A DNA stretch of 64,000 bases from assembly GCF_028401425.1 (NCBI RefSeq), contig NZ_JAQOMS010000002.1:3720001-3784000 (forward strand), given 5' to 3'. Source of the DNA: Psychrosphaera algicola. Its GTDB lineage: Bacteria > Pseudomonadota > Gammaproteobacteria > Enterobacterales > Alteromonadaceae. The notes beneath the pieces are model-generated. The model had not been told where the DNA came from and made no database searches. It saw only the letters and a list, made by a program, of their open reading frames with translations. Each line of letters starts with the position of its first letter. Positions within the stretch are counted from its first letter, which is position 1. The position numbers and the translations under genes are program-made. Positions 40,526 to 50,377 of this stretch are shown one piece after another.

Positions 40526-41866
40526 ATGGAAAACCATTCACTTGCAATAGATTTGGAGCCGCTCATCGCGGCGTTGGCAATTGAGCCTATTGAATTGCCT
40601 GATGTCTGCCAAACGTTAAATTCATTTCAGTGGGCTGGTGTATTTGAAGGGTTAACAAATGACCAGCGGATAAAATTGTGGGCGTTTATCCCTGTAGAAT
40701 TGCAAAGTACAGTGCTCGCTGTTATGCGCGAGGATGCAAGAAATCAGTTTATTGCAGTGTTGCCGCAACAGGTAATTGCAGAGGCTATTAGCTCGGCAAC
40801 CAACGCAGAAGTAATGGGCATACTAGATGTATTGCCTAAACGTACAGCGGCCAAACTGGTTAACAAACTTGACCCCGTAATGCAGAGTGTTCTCGAAACG
40901 TCACTGAGCTATTCTTCAAATCAAGTTGGTCGGTATGCCAACGCAAATGTATATACAGTAAATGAAAAAGCGTCTGTTAAAGACCTTATTAATGAAATTA
41001 AGTCGAGTGACATAACAAATGACGGGGGCAGTTATTTTGTTGTAGATGATAGTTTGATATACGTTGGCGAAGTCAAAATTAGCGATATTTTAAATTCCAG
41101 TCAAAAAACCGATGTAAAAGAACTGGTCATTCCAAATGAAAAAGTGATTTTAGATCAAGCCAGTTTATTGGAAGCATCAGACTTAGTTCGTGGGTCAAAC
41201 AAAGCTGCGTTGCCAATCGTGACTAAAACCGGTGTATTTTTAGGTCAGTTTTCAATCCATGACGCACTGGATGTTTTTCAAGCGCATTATGAAGAGCAAC
41301 TCGCGCATATGGGGAAGGTGAGTGACGAAGACCTCTTTGCACCGGTTGCAGTGTCTGCAAGACGCAGAGCGGTATGGTTAGGGATAAACCTTGTCACGGC
41401 ATTTCTAGCATCGTTTGTGATCGGCATTTTCGATGCGGTACTCATTGAAGTTGTGGCACTTGCAGTGCTTATGCCTATTGTGGCAAGTATGGGCGGGATT
41501 ACGGGTAGTCAGACATTAACATTAACTATTCGAGGGCTAGCCACTGGGCAATTAGGTAAAGGTAATTTTAAAGTATTGCGGAGCAAAGAGTTAAAAGTTG
41601 CGGCGATAAATGGGGTTTTGTGGGCTATGTTGGTCACTGTCGTCACTATGTATTGGTTCGACAATCCAGGCTTATCTTCAATTCTCGCACTTGCAATGGT
41701 GGTCAATATGACAATTGCGTCTTTTGCCGGAATAATGATCCCAATGATATTAGACAAATTGGGGATTGACCCAGCACTCGCGGGCTCGGTGATATTAACT
41801 ACAGTAACAGACGTAACGGGATTTTTTGTATTTTTGGGCAGTGCAACATTGCTATTTATTCATTAA
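40526..41866 (+). CDS. mgtE: Magnesium transporter MgtE
   Basis: The 446-residue protein has the family order: an N-terminal helical domain (to about residue 130), a CBS-pair domain (about 135-260) that gates by Mg2+, and five membrane helices (from about 280). The pore region is recognisable in PIVASMGGITGSQTLTLTIRG and in DPALAGSVILTTVTDVTGFFVF, where Asp lines the ion path. It imports Mg2+ across the inner membrane. The ATG follows the upstream TAG with no gap. Frame intact. Confidence 0.95.
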   Translation: MENHSLAIDLEPLIAALAIEPIELPDVCQTLNSFQWAGVFEGLTNDQRIKLWAFIPVELQSTVLAVMREDARNQFIAVLPQQVIAEAISSATNAEVMGILDVLPKRTAAKLVNKLDPVMQSVLETSLSYSSNQVGRYANANVYTVNEKASVKDLINEIKSSDITNDGGSYFVVDDSLIYVGEVKISDILNSSQKTDVKELVIPNEKVILDQASLLEASDLVRGSNKAALPIVTKTGVFLGQFSIHDALDVFQAHYEEQLAHMGKVSDEDLFAPVAVSARRRAVWLGINLVTAFLASFVIGIFDAVLIEVVALAVLMPIVASMGGITGSQTLTLTIRGLATGQLGKGNFKVLRSKELKVAAINGVLWAMLVTVVTMYWFDNPGLSSILALAMVVNMTIASFAGIMIPMILDKLGIDPALAGSVILTTVTDVTGFFVFLGSATLLFIH

Positions 41867-41948
41867 ATCGCAGGGATTCAACACCCTAAATGTCATAGAA
41901 AAAGTACGGTTGAATTCATCCTTTTGTTGGTGTTTTTAGGATGAAAAT

Positions 41949-41976
41949 GGAGAGTTAATGCTGTTATTAACTCTCC
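41949..41976 (+). terminator. Inverted repeat after mgtE
   Basis: GGAGAGTTAA and TTAACTCTCC form a perfect 10-bp stem with an 8-base loop, 83 bp past mgtE. There is no T tract on either side, so its role as terminator is uncertain. Confidence 0.45.
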
Positions 41977-42046
41977 TATAGAGGCAAGTCTCAGATAGAA
42001 AGCAGTTGGGGAAACCGCCTCTTAACTCGCCAAACAACGTATTGTT

Positions 42047-42322
42047 TTATTTACTTTCGTCGTCTGCAACTTTAGCAAAAGACAAGGCTTGTTCTATCGA
42101 CGCAAACCCCGTGTATTCATAATATTCTAATTCACTGTTAAGACATTCTAACAAAGATTGTTTATCGATCTCTTCGCTAGTCTGCATGCTTACACAGTAA
42201 TCATAAGTTTCTTGAACAAATTCTTTATCTGCTGGCTGTGTAACCACGTCACCATCAGCAAACGCCAAAGTGCTAAACATAAAGCTATTTATTAATGCGA
42301 ACCCAACTAATAGTTTTTTCAC
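42047..42322 (-). CDS. Small exported protein of unknown function
   Basis: The 91-residue protein has a clear signal peptide (MKKLLVGFALINSFMFSTLAFA) and a mature part of about 69 acidic residues with two Cys (DYCVSMQ and LLECLNS) that could form a disulphide. I do not recognise the family. It stands alone between mgtE and hdfR, with AGGAGAAAAAGACGTG upstream as a strong ribosome-binding site, which supports expression. Confidence 0.7.
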   Translation of the reverse strand: MKKLLVGFALINSFMFSTLAFADGDVVTQPADKEFVQETYDYCVSMQTSEEIDKQSLLECLNSELEYYEYTGFASIEQALSFAKVADDESK

Positions 42323-42413
42323 GTCTTTTTCTCCTATGGAAAAACTAACGTTAAATTAGTCCCAATTTTGAAAATTGAAAAACGATTAATTTTTGTGGTA
42401 TCAACAAAAAATA

Positions 42414-43301
42414 TTATTCGACGTTTGAGGCCATTTCTAGAATTGCAGGACGTTGAGGCGATGACTGATCGATAACCTCTACAACTTGCTCAACAATGTC
42501 GACATTACGATTATGTTTTTGATAGACGGCGTAGATAGAGCGCTTCATGGCGTGTTTACCTTTTACTCGGTGCAATTCACCACTTTCGATAAAAGGCTCA
42601 GCTAGAGCATTAGGAAGGTAGGCGCTGCCACCTTGGGCTAATAAAAAGTCTAACGCGATGCGGCCCGTGGATGTTTTGAGTTTTGGTACAAAATTACGGC
42701 CATATTTAGCTTCATGTTCTGACGCAAATTGCGCTCCCCAGTCTACAAAGATATAGCCTTTAGACATGGCTTGTTCGGCACTGACATTAGGTTCACTTGA
42801 AACGAGGGACAAATTAATTTGGGCAATTTGTTCACTGCATACTTCGTTAGTCAAGAAGGGGTCAAACATCAGAGCTAAATCTAAGGTGTTATCAATAATA
42901 GACGCATGTAATTGACGAATGCCCAACATTTCAGTTTTAAACGCCAATTCATCAAATGCGTTAGCAGCGACGGTCAAATAATTTTGAAAATACGCATCCC
43001 ACACATTTGGAGTAGCCGCGATAGAAAACGGCATAAGCTTAGCGTCAATTAGCGAAATTTCGGATTTAACTTGCTGCAATGCACGCACCATAGTGGTGGC
43101 ATAAGGTAATAGTCGCTCGCCAGCGAGGGTCAACGTAATGTTGTTTTTAAGGCGAACAAATAGTGGTGCGTTAACAAACTCTTCGAGCTGTTTTATCCTC
43201 GCACTTACCGCAGCTTGGGTAATGTAAAGGTTGTCAGCAGCGCGACCAAAGTGGCGCGTATTGGCAACCTCTAAAAATGTTTTAAATACTTTCACGTCCA
43301 T
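42414..43301 (-). CDS. hdfR: LysR-family regulator, HdfR-like
   Basis: The 295-residue protein begins MDVKVFKTFLEVANTRHFGR, nearly the same as E. coli HdfR, with the helix-turn-helix in ADNLYITQAAVSARIKQLEE and the following NNITLTLAGERLLPYA. HdfR represses the flagellar master operon in enteric bacteria. In E. coli it lies beside maoP (yifE). Here a maoP homologue lies 3.4 kb away with an inserted operon between them, which supports orthology. Frame intact. Confidence 0.85.
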   Translation of the reverse strand: MDVKVFKTFLEVANTRHFGRAADNLYITQAAVSARIKQLEEFVNAPLFVRLKNNITLTLAGERLLPYATTMVRALQQVKSEISLIDAKLMPFSIAATPNVWDAYFQNYLTVAANAFDELAFKTEMLGIRQLHASIIDNTLDLALMFDPFLTNEVCSEQIAQINLSLVSSEPNVSAEQAMSKGYIFVDWGAQFASEHEAKYGRNFVPKLKTSTGRIALDFLLAQGGSAYLPNALAEPFIESGELHRVKGKHAMKRSIYAVYQKHNRNVDIVEQVVEVIDQSSPQRPAILEMASNVE

Positions 43302-43434
43302 GCCAGTAGGATAACTAATCTACTGGGTTAAACAATAGTTTTCTCAATAAGTCAGGGTTTTTGGCCATTAAATATTTGTGGTATTAGATAGATTGTTTTA
43401 AAACGCTATCTAATACCACTCATATCCAGACCGG

Positions 43435-45423
43435 TTAAACGTGCACGCCGCGAATAAGATAATCAATAATGGTGTTTTCTTTGCTTACTTTTAATTCAAA
43501 AAGCGGTGCTGATTTTTGTAACATACCACGGGCGATCATCTCAGAAATGACGGGTAAATCGAGTAGACCTGTTTTACCTACCAATAGAATCTTCAATAGG
43601 TTCTCCATTTTCAGCCATCGTTACAATGTCGATAAATCCACGTAAGTAAAGGTGGTCTTTTGTAAAGCCACCACCACGATAAACCCGAGTGGTTATTGTG
43701 AAGGCTTGTTCTTGGCCTAAGTCGTAGTCATTAACTAACGTTTGATAGGTTTTTAGAAAGTTATTTTGTTCTAACATCAAGTGTACGGCGATAACCCGCA
43801 GTGCCAATGACTTAAGGCGGTTCAAGGTTAGGTTGCCCGAGCAATATTCGCTGAATATGGCTAATCCTTCCTGAGTATGGGTATTTCCGACAAGACCGAG
43901 GAAAACACTTTAAGCGGTTGAGCACGGGCACTCAACGTCGTAAACATATGAATGCCCAATTCATGGTGCGCAAAAGCACGCAATTCAACGTCGCTGAAGG
44001 TCGCGCTTTTATTAATCAACAATTGTTTTTTGAATTGTTAACCATAGCTTTTGCGACGATTTTGGTCGACGTTTCGATTTTACATTCCATCGCCCAATCT
44101 GCCGCCTGCTGCTTAAAGTATGCAACCGCACCATCAGCATCAATACGGGTTGGATTAAGCTCAGACTGGATGTCAGGGGCGTGTAAAAGGAATTTAGCGT
44201 TAGCAATATCACGGTGACTTGGCTGACCATAATATTTAAGCGAGTTGTAAAGAAACTCGTCTGTACCTATGGTAGTTAACATGTCGATTTTAGTTGCCAA
44301 GTTATCCACCACGTGGCGGTACAATTGCTGAATGCCAGCGTCGTCAATGTCTTCAATTGGTAATTTGTACAATTGTTCACGGAACAAGTACGGACTGATA
44401 TTCAGTTGTTTGTATTGAAACTCAGGTGTTACGGTTGCTTTGCGACCAAAGAATTTTTCTTCTCTGCTGCGATGTTCACCGGATTGATGAAGTTCAAGGT
44501 TTCGATGTCTTTACACAGAGCGTAGAGCTTTTTGTCGATCTTGATGACTTCTGGGGTAATCGTCGACGACAATACATCGGCTTTAGAAAAAGATTTTTCT
44601 TGCCATAACGACGCATAAAAAGGCGGTGGTTTCACCAATCGATTCTTTGAATCCAGCTTTGAGCTCTTCTAAAACAAGCGGGTATAGCTCACCTGATACT
44701 TCATCCATAAAGACTTTTTCGCTTCAACAGGTATGACTAAGGTGTTGTCAAAATGCGAATTAATATGGGTGATCAAATAACCTCGTCCTGGAAGACTTCG
44801 TTGCAAGCCGCACGAGTTTCGAGGTTAGGTAATTCGATTTTATTGAGTTCTTTTTCAAAACGCTCAATGACATTGCCCCAGCGTTCAACGTCGATTTGGG
44901 CCGTACCAATATTAAATGTTGGTGTATCGGCTTCAATCCGTTGGTAGTTATACGAATGCACGTCAAACACAATCGCGTTGCGGTAAAGCGATTCAATAAC
45001 TTCAACAAGCGCTTCTAGAATATCGTAAAATGCCTGATGTTTTTCGTGACTCTTTGCTCGTTGACTGGTCGTTAACGGCTTTTCCCAAACTTGTTTATTC
45101 CACGCCGTTTTGAAATAAGTAGACAGGGTTTTTGGGCGGTTTAAGTCGTATTCAAAACGCGAATCATTACCGGTAAGTACTATTGGAAACGACGAAACTA
45201 AGTCGACGGTATACGGGTCTTCTTCGTACAAACGTTCCGTTTGGCTCAATAAAAACGACTTAGTCAGTTCTTTCCTGAGCTGGTGGCCATTGTGAATTGC
45301 AGTACAGATAATTGGCGAATATTCTTCAATTTTAATTGTGAAAGCGCCGTTATCTACGTCAGCATGAAAACATTTCCGTTTTTTAATGAGTGCAATGCAC
45401 TCTTGTTTAGAAAGCGTTTGCAT
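43435..45423 (-). CDS. N-formylglutamate amidohydrolase/DUF1704 (QEGLA) protein, frameshifted
   Basis: The first part (45423 to about 44650) is an N-formylglutamate amidohydrolase-like domain (TAIHNGHQ, NDSRFEYDLNRP, IVFDVHSYNYQR, HINSHFDNTLVIP). The second part is DUF1704, the flavohemoglobin-expression-modulating QEGLA family, with HHELGIHMFTT (HEXXXH metal motif) and THTQEGLAIFSEY, and ends at TAA 43437-43435. Breaks lie near 44785, 44720, 44620, 44600, 44445, 44020, 43880 and 43590. No stop separates the halves once repaired, so a fusion of about 660 residues is likely, but two overlapping genes cannot be excluded. It overlaps the ATP-grasp gene upstream. Confidence 0.75.
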
Positions 45424-46452
45424 CTTCAATTACCTGTCTGAATTGAGACTTTCTTGAAACCACTAATTCTTTGGCGTGTACAACACTTTCTACAAAGTCG
45501 ATCACTTGGGTTTGTAAACGAGTACGATTTAGTTTGTTAATTCTTACGATGCCGCCCGGGCTTAATACATTGACTTCAATTAGTTTTCCGCCAATAACGT
45601 CGATGCCGGTAAAATACAAACCGTCGCGCACCAATTTAGGACCGATGTATTTGCAAAGGCGTTTTTCTTGAGCAGTCAATTTATGTTTAACTACAGTGCC
45701 ACCAGCGTGCACGTTTGAACGGACGTCATCCAACGCAGGAACGCGTTTCATCGCGCCAATTGGCTCGCCATTGAGCATTAATATGCGAACATCACCTTGC
45801 TCAGCACCGGGCACATAATCTTGTAAAATAACGTAGTTGCTGCCTTTGCCGTGTTCATCGCCGCCGATGTAAAAGTCCAATAAAGAACGGAAGCTTTGTC
45901 GTGCGCTTTTTTCTAATACGATAACCCCACGACCACCAAAACCGTCAAGGGGCTTTAGTATCATTCGGTCACTTTCAGATTCGTCAAAAATACGTTCTAA
46001 ATAATCACGGTTTTTAGACACGTGAGTCGCTGGAATAAACTCGCTCGCCGTGTCTTGGAATGAGGCGGTATAAATTTTGTTGTTAGCAATTCGCAATCCA
46101 TCAAGGTCATTCATAATAAAGGTATCGCCTTTAACTGAATCGAGGAAGTTCAGTGCTAATGCATCTAGCGGGGGTTCGCGCGCATGATAATAGAATCAAA
46201 TCCAGCTAAGGGCAGGGGCGTACGCTTAAATTTAGCTGATTTGTAAAATGTGACGATGTTTTCAGGACACTTCTGAGCTTTGGTAAATACATCGCAAAAT
46301 GCACTTGCAACACTGTCGCGAATCGTTAAATTATGAATTGTCGAAATCGCCACCGTGTGACCACGTTTTACACATTCGTGGATTAATCGCAGTGTTGTAT
46401 CTGTTTCAGGGTCCACGCGATCCCACGGGTACATAATAAAGCAAATTTTCAT
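45407..46452 (-). CDS. Glutathione synthetase-like ATP-grasp ligase, frameshifted
   Basis: The protein of about 347 residues opens MKICFIMYPWDRVDPETDTT, as in GshB-type pre-ATP-grasp domains, then has the ATP-grasp core: MILKPLDGFGGRGVIVLEK (P-loop), GDVRILMLNGEPIGAM, and FTGIDVIGGKLIEVNVLSPGG with metal-binding Glu/Asn. One break in a C5 run near 46167 is repaired by one C, giving RANPPLDALALNFLD. Its stop overlaps the start of the amidohydrolase/DUF1704 gene. Such ligases join an amino acid to a carboxylate; whether this one makes glutathione or modifies another peptide is not settled by sequence. Confidence 0.82.
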
Positions 46453-46740
46453 GGTATTTCTGACTCATATATAAACGGGTAAATTTTTGCGGAGGCTACC
46501 GACTTATGGTGGTAATTACCCACAAAATATTTTTATGTTATCCATAGAAATCTTTAATGATTAAATGGATATTTCTCCGGCGGGATTTTTAGGGCCTATA
46601 AATTGTGGGGTTTAGAGGTCGAGCCCTTGTGTACTGTAAATTACATCGCTTTTGTTTATCGAGATAATAAAAATTATTTGTTTTTCAAATAGGCTAGTGA
46701 TCTCTATGTTATTGAAAGCAAAATAACAGAGAGTTAATCC

Positions 46741-47085
46741 ATGATAAATATCGAGCTACGTACCGGCGCTAAGCTATTTTTTGATGATTTACATTTTCCT
46801 CGCGGTTTCAATCGAAGTGGCGAATTTACAATAAATGAATCGAAACTTCTAACCGATTATGGCGATACCATGAAGCGGTTAGCAGAAGGCACGTTAGATC
46901 CAATTAATGAAGAAGAAAAACGCTTCATTCGATGTGCAAATGGAGAGCAAGAAGCAACAACGGTTATTGAAAAAATCTGGCGTAGATACAAGCAGATCAT
47001 CGTACCAAAAGTCGTAGTGACATTACATGGTCGCGGTATTCCAAATTTTGATATGGACTCATCTGAATACAGCATGGAACTGTAG
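46741..47085 (+). CDS. maoP: Macrodomain Ori organisation protein MaoP (DUF413/YifE)
   Basis: The 114-residue protein matches YifE: LFFDDLHFPRGFNRSGEFTI, ESKLLTDYG, EEEKRFIRCANGEQEATTVIE, and PKVVVTLHGRG. In E. coli, MaoP with the maoS site organises the Ori macrodomain. The ATG at 46741 has AGAGAG upstream. Frame intact. The neighbouring hdfR homologue is on the other strand, as in E. coli, but separated by two extra genes. Confidence 0.88.
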   Translation: MINIELRTGAKLFFDDLHFPRGFNRSGEFTINESKLLTDYGDTMKRLAEGTLDPINEEEKRFIRCANGEQEATTVIEKIWRRYKQIIVPKVVVTLHGRGIPNFDMDSSEYSMEL

Positions 47086-47265
47086 TTTTAGATTTTTTGG
47101 TAAATGGGGATAATATTTCATTGTCTGTCTATTGGGCATTTAGCCAATAATTCGATGTGAAATAAACGCCCCATTTATTGCGTTATGGGACTGTTCAACG
47201 CCCGCCGTGCGCCCACCGAGTTATAATGTTTTGGTTGGCTAAATTTAGACTAAAATCAACTGACT

Positions 47266-48063
47266 TTACTGTTGTTCGATGGCATCAAAAAATAGCAAGC
47301 TTTTGGCGACATGTTCGTGCCAATATTGCCATTGGTGGCCACCATCAAATACTTGGTAACTGTGCAGTACACCAAGTTCATCAAACTGTTGACTTAATGT
47401 GTTGTTGCTTGCAAAAAGTGCATCGTCTTTACCACAGTCAAATCTAATTGGCGGTAGTGTCGCTAAATTTTGTTTACTCCAATACAAAATATTGTCTTCA
47501 TCCGGTAACGCACATTGATAGTCCGCAATGGGGTTGTCAATAAAGGTCTGTAAGTCAGTTAAATTTGTTACTGAACTGTGGGCAGAAATGCCGGCGAACC
47601 GACTCGCAAATTTTGCACCTAATCTAAGTGCGCCATAACCTCCCATCGACAACCCTGTGATGTATATATTACTTTGTGATGATGCCGCTGGAATATGAGT
47701 TTGTACAGCGGTGAGTACATCGTCCATTATCCACTGTTCATAATTGCCATGCTCTTGTAATGGCAGGTATGCTGAACCTTGCCAAAGCCCTCCGTCTGAC
47801 GGCATAACTAAGATAAATTCATTAAGGCCTTGTTGTCGCAATTTGTCATATACTTGATGCACACCACCTAAATTCATCCATACCCAATTAGAACCGTAAA
47901 CACCATGCAGCAAAATGACAATAGGTAAATTGTTTTGGCTCGTTGGCTGGCAATAAACATTAACGTCCTGCCGGGCATTTAAATGACTGCTATGAAATGT
48001 GAGCATAGTCAGATTGTCGGCCGTGTATTTGGGTTCAGATATTTCAATTTGCGATATTGTCAT
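47266..48063 (-). CDS. Alpha/beta-hydrolase esterase (S-formylglutathione hydrolase-like family)
   Basis: The 265-residue protein belongs to the putative-esterase (PF00756-like) family. The catalytic triad is visible: Ser in ITGLSMGGYGALR, Asp in RFDCGKDDALF, His in DGGHQWQYW. The oxyanion loop is LLHGVYGSN. There is no signal peptide, so it is cytoplasmic. It lies 60 bp downstream of the Zn-alcohol dehydrogenase and is probably co-transcribed. Relatives hydrolyse S-formylglutathione or small acyl esters; a role in one-carbon removal would fit the neighbours but is inference. Frame intact. Confidence 0.82.
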   Translation of the reverse strand: MTISQIEISEPKYTADNLTMLTFHSSHLNARQDVNVYCQPTSQNNLPIVILLHGVYGSNWVWMNLGGVHQVYDKLRQQGLNEFILVMPSDGGLWQGSAYLPLQEHGNYEQWIMDDVLTAVQTHIPAASSQSNIYITGLSMGGYGALRLGAKFASRFAGISAHSSVTNLTDLQTFIDNPIADYQCALPDEDNILYWSKQNLATLPPIRFDCGKDDALFASNNTLSQQFDELGVLHSYQVFDGGHQWQYWHEHVAKSLLFFDAIEQQ

Positions 48064-48123
48064 GATGTTTTGTCGCTCTTTTTATCGATGAATTGAGGTT
48101 ATGTCTCGGTATCTATGCATCCA

Positions 48124-49290
48124 TTATTGGTCTTCTGCGATGACAAAAACACCTTTAGCAACACGACCATTTAATAGATCATCAAAACCTGACTCTGCTT
48201 GTTCGAGTGTATATGTTTTGGTGACAAGCTCTTCTAACTTCATGGCACCTTGTTCGTATAACGCTAAAATCTTGCCAAAGTCACGTTTAGGATTACACAT
48301 TCCATAAAGTGGATTGATGTAAATTTTATCCCACTCAAATAACTCACAATCAAAATCTATTCGCTGTTCAATACCGCTAACCTGGACTGCGGTGCCGGCA
48401 TTTTTGATTAATGCTAATGGTGCTGACCCAAGTGCGGGGATCGCTGTGCATTCAAAGGCGTAATCGGCACCGATGCCGTTGGTTAACTCTCGTACGGCTT
48501 GTCGAACGTCAATAAAATCAATGTCTTGATGATGTGCAACAATACCATGCGTCGCGCCAAATTCTTTTGCTTGTTCGATACGTTGTTGATTAATGTCGAT
48601 AGCGATTATGGTTGTGGCACCAGATTGTTTGGCTGCCTGAATGCAGTTCAACCCAACCCCGCCAGCACCGATGACACAGACACTAGAGCCTACCTCTACT
48701 TTCGCGGCATTGACCACTGAACCCCAGCCTGTCATAACCCCACAGCCTATAATTGACGCCGCTGGAAACGAAATGCCACTGACTTGACTATTAGCATTTC
48801 CATTGGGTGTCATAGCAGTCTGACTGGGATTTACCTTTACCACAGCGGCTGCTTGGACAACGGTATATTCACACATGGTGCCTAAATGAAACGAGCGCTC
48901 AATAGGTTGACTTGCTAACGTTGTCGACGCTAAAGCGGCATGGCCAGATAAACCGCAACCGCAAACAGGTGAATTAACCTCGCAAATATGTAAATTACCT
49001 GCTTGGCACTGGTGACAGTCACCGCATGGGATCGCCCAATTAAGGATCACTTTATCACCAATGGCCAACCCCACAACATCGTCACCGACGGACTCAATAA
49101 CGCCGGCACCTTCATGACCAACAATAAATGTTTTGTCCCAATTCTGGATTGAATCCCAATCGGTATGGCAAATACCAGAAGCGTATAGTTTTACACGCAC
49201 CTCACCGCTTTGGGGTAAACCTACTTCAACAGTTTGGAGCGAGTATTTACCACGCCCATCTGAAACAATTGCTTTGGCTTGTTTGATCAT
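48124..49290 (-). CDS. Zinc-dependent alcohol dehydrogenase (class III-like MDR)
   Basis: The 388-residue medium-chain dehydrogenase has the catalytic-zinc ligands Cys in ASGICHTDWD and His/Glu in VGHEGAGVIESVGDDV, the structural-zinc cysteines in PCGDCHQCQAGNLHIC, and a Rossmann motif VIGAGGVGLN. NAD is the likely cofactor because Asp closes the second strand (IAIDIN). It is convergent with nothing on its left and divergent from an AraC gene. Aldehyde or alcohol oxidation linked to the P450 cluster is inferred. Frame intact; ATG 49290. Confidence 0.9.
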   Translation of the reverse strand: MIKQAKAIVSDGRGKYSLQTVEVGLPQSGEVRVKLYASGICHTDWDSIQNWDKTFIVGHEGAGVIESVGDDVVGLAIGDKVILNWAIPCGDCHQCQAGNLHICEVNSPVCGCGLSGHAALASTTLASQPIERSFHLGTMCEYTVVQAAAVVKVNPSQTAMTPNGNANSQVSGISFPAASIIGCGVMTGWGSVVNAAKVEVGSSVCVIGAGGVGLNCIQAAKQSGATTIIAIDINQQRIEQAKEFGATHGIVAHHQDIDFIDVRQAVRELTNGIGADYAFECTAIPALGSAPLALIKNAGTAVQVSGIEQRIDFDCELFEWDKIYINPLYGMCNPKRDFGKILALYEQGAMKLEELVTKTYTLEQAESGFDDLLNGRVAKGVFVIAEDQ

Positions 49291-49509
49291 GTGTCACCAG
49301 ATATAAATTAACTTAGGCTTATTTGACCATCAAAACCAGAGGTAAACTGTCATCATTTTTATCTAAAATATAAAATATATGTCCAGTTTTAGTTTAGTAG
49401 TAGACGAGAATCGTTTTAAATATCATTATTGTGATGTTATGAAATGTTGGGTCGTAAAAAATTACGATGTTCAATTTCTGTAAACCCACTTAACTTTTGC
49501 GAGAACGTA

Positions 49510-50367
49510 ATGAAACGAGCCTACTGCGAACCGTTTTGCATAGAAAAAGGGTATGCGTTCGAGATCCATAACGTGGCCTATGATATACATCAGCCTTATT
49601 CGTGTTTTATGCATTTTCATGAAGTGCACGAATTCATTATATTTGACCAAGTCGACGGAAATTATTTTTATAATCAAGGACAATCAAAATTAGAAAGTAA
49701 CGATGTCGTTTTTACTCCCGCAATGGAAACGCACGATTTTGAACTTAACGATGGTGCTAAGTCTTGGCACATTATTCAACTTTTGCCTGAGTTTTTTCAC
49801 CAAGATGACATTGCCCACTATGCGTCCTTCTTTAATCAAGGCATGCATTTACGGATTGATGACGTTAATCAACAGGAACTAAAACAAATAGTTGCTTGGC
49901 TGTTGGCGTCTTATCAAGTTGATCCGCAGAGCGCAAAAAGCAAAACCCTATTAAAACTATTGATCATTTGGATTGCAGAACATGCAACGGCTGTAACGGC
50001 CCCCAATATTCTGCCTATTACCGCAACTGTAGGTTATGAAAGATTATTGCCCGTCATCAATCGATTTAGACATGACTCCGCTGTGCGCTTTAGTCTTGTC
50101 GACGCGGCAAAGATGTGTCATCTGTCACCATCTTATTTTTCTCGATTATTTAAAAAGATTTTCCGTTTTAGCTTTTCGGAATATGTGCTGCGGCATAAAC
50201 TTTATTCCGCAGCTCGGATATTAAGTATGGCTGACGTATCAATAACTGAGTTGAGCTACGACTTGGACTTTTCCAGCCCGTCGCATTTTATTGCACAATT
50301 TAAACGGCAGTTTTCGATGACCCCACTTCAATATCAAAAGTCGGTTATCAAACGCAGCAATATGTAA
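49510..50367 (+). CDS. AraC-family transcriptional regulator
   Basis: An N-terminal cupin sensor domain (CFMHFHEVHEFIIFDQVDG, KLESNDVVFTPAMETHDF) is followed by two helix-turn-helix motifs (VDAAKMCHLSPSYFSRLFKK and ITELSYDLDFSSPSHFIAQF). Such regulators usually respond to sugars. ATG 49510 (MKRAYCEPF) is chosen over GTG/ATG starts up to 49444. It diverges from the Zn-dehydrogenase gene, with about 219 bp between starts, and is followed tail to tail by the NHL gene. It is the best candidate to control this catabolic region. Frame intact, 285 residues. Confidence 0.88.
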   Translation: MKRAYCEPFCIEKGYAFEIHNVAYDIHQPYSCFMHFHEVHEFIIFDQVDGNYFYNQGQSKLESNDVVFTPAMETHDFELNDGAKSWHIIQLLPEFFHQDDIAHYASFFNQGMHLRIDDVNQQELKQIVAWLLASYQVDPQSAKSKTLLKLLIIWIAEHATAVTAPNILPITATVGYERLLPVINRFRHDSAVRFSLVDAAKMCHLSPSYFSRLFKKIFRFSFSEYVLRHKLYSAARILSMADVSITELSYDLDFSSPSHFIAQFKRQFSMTPLQYQKSVIKRSNM

Positions 50368-50377
50368 CGAATTCCGC

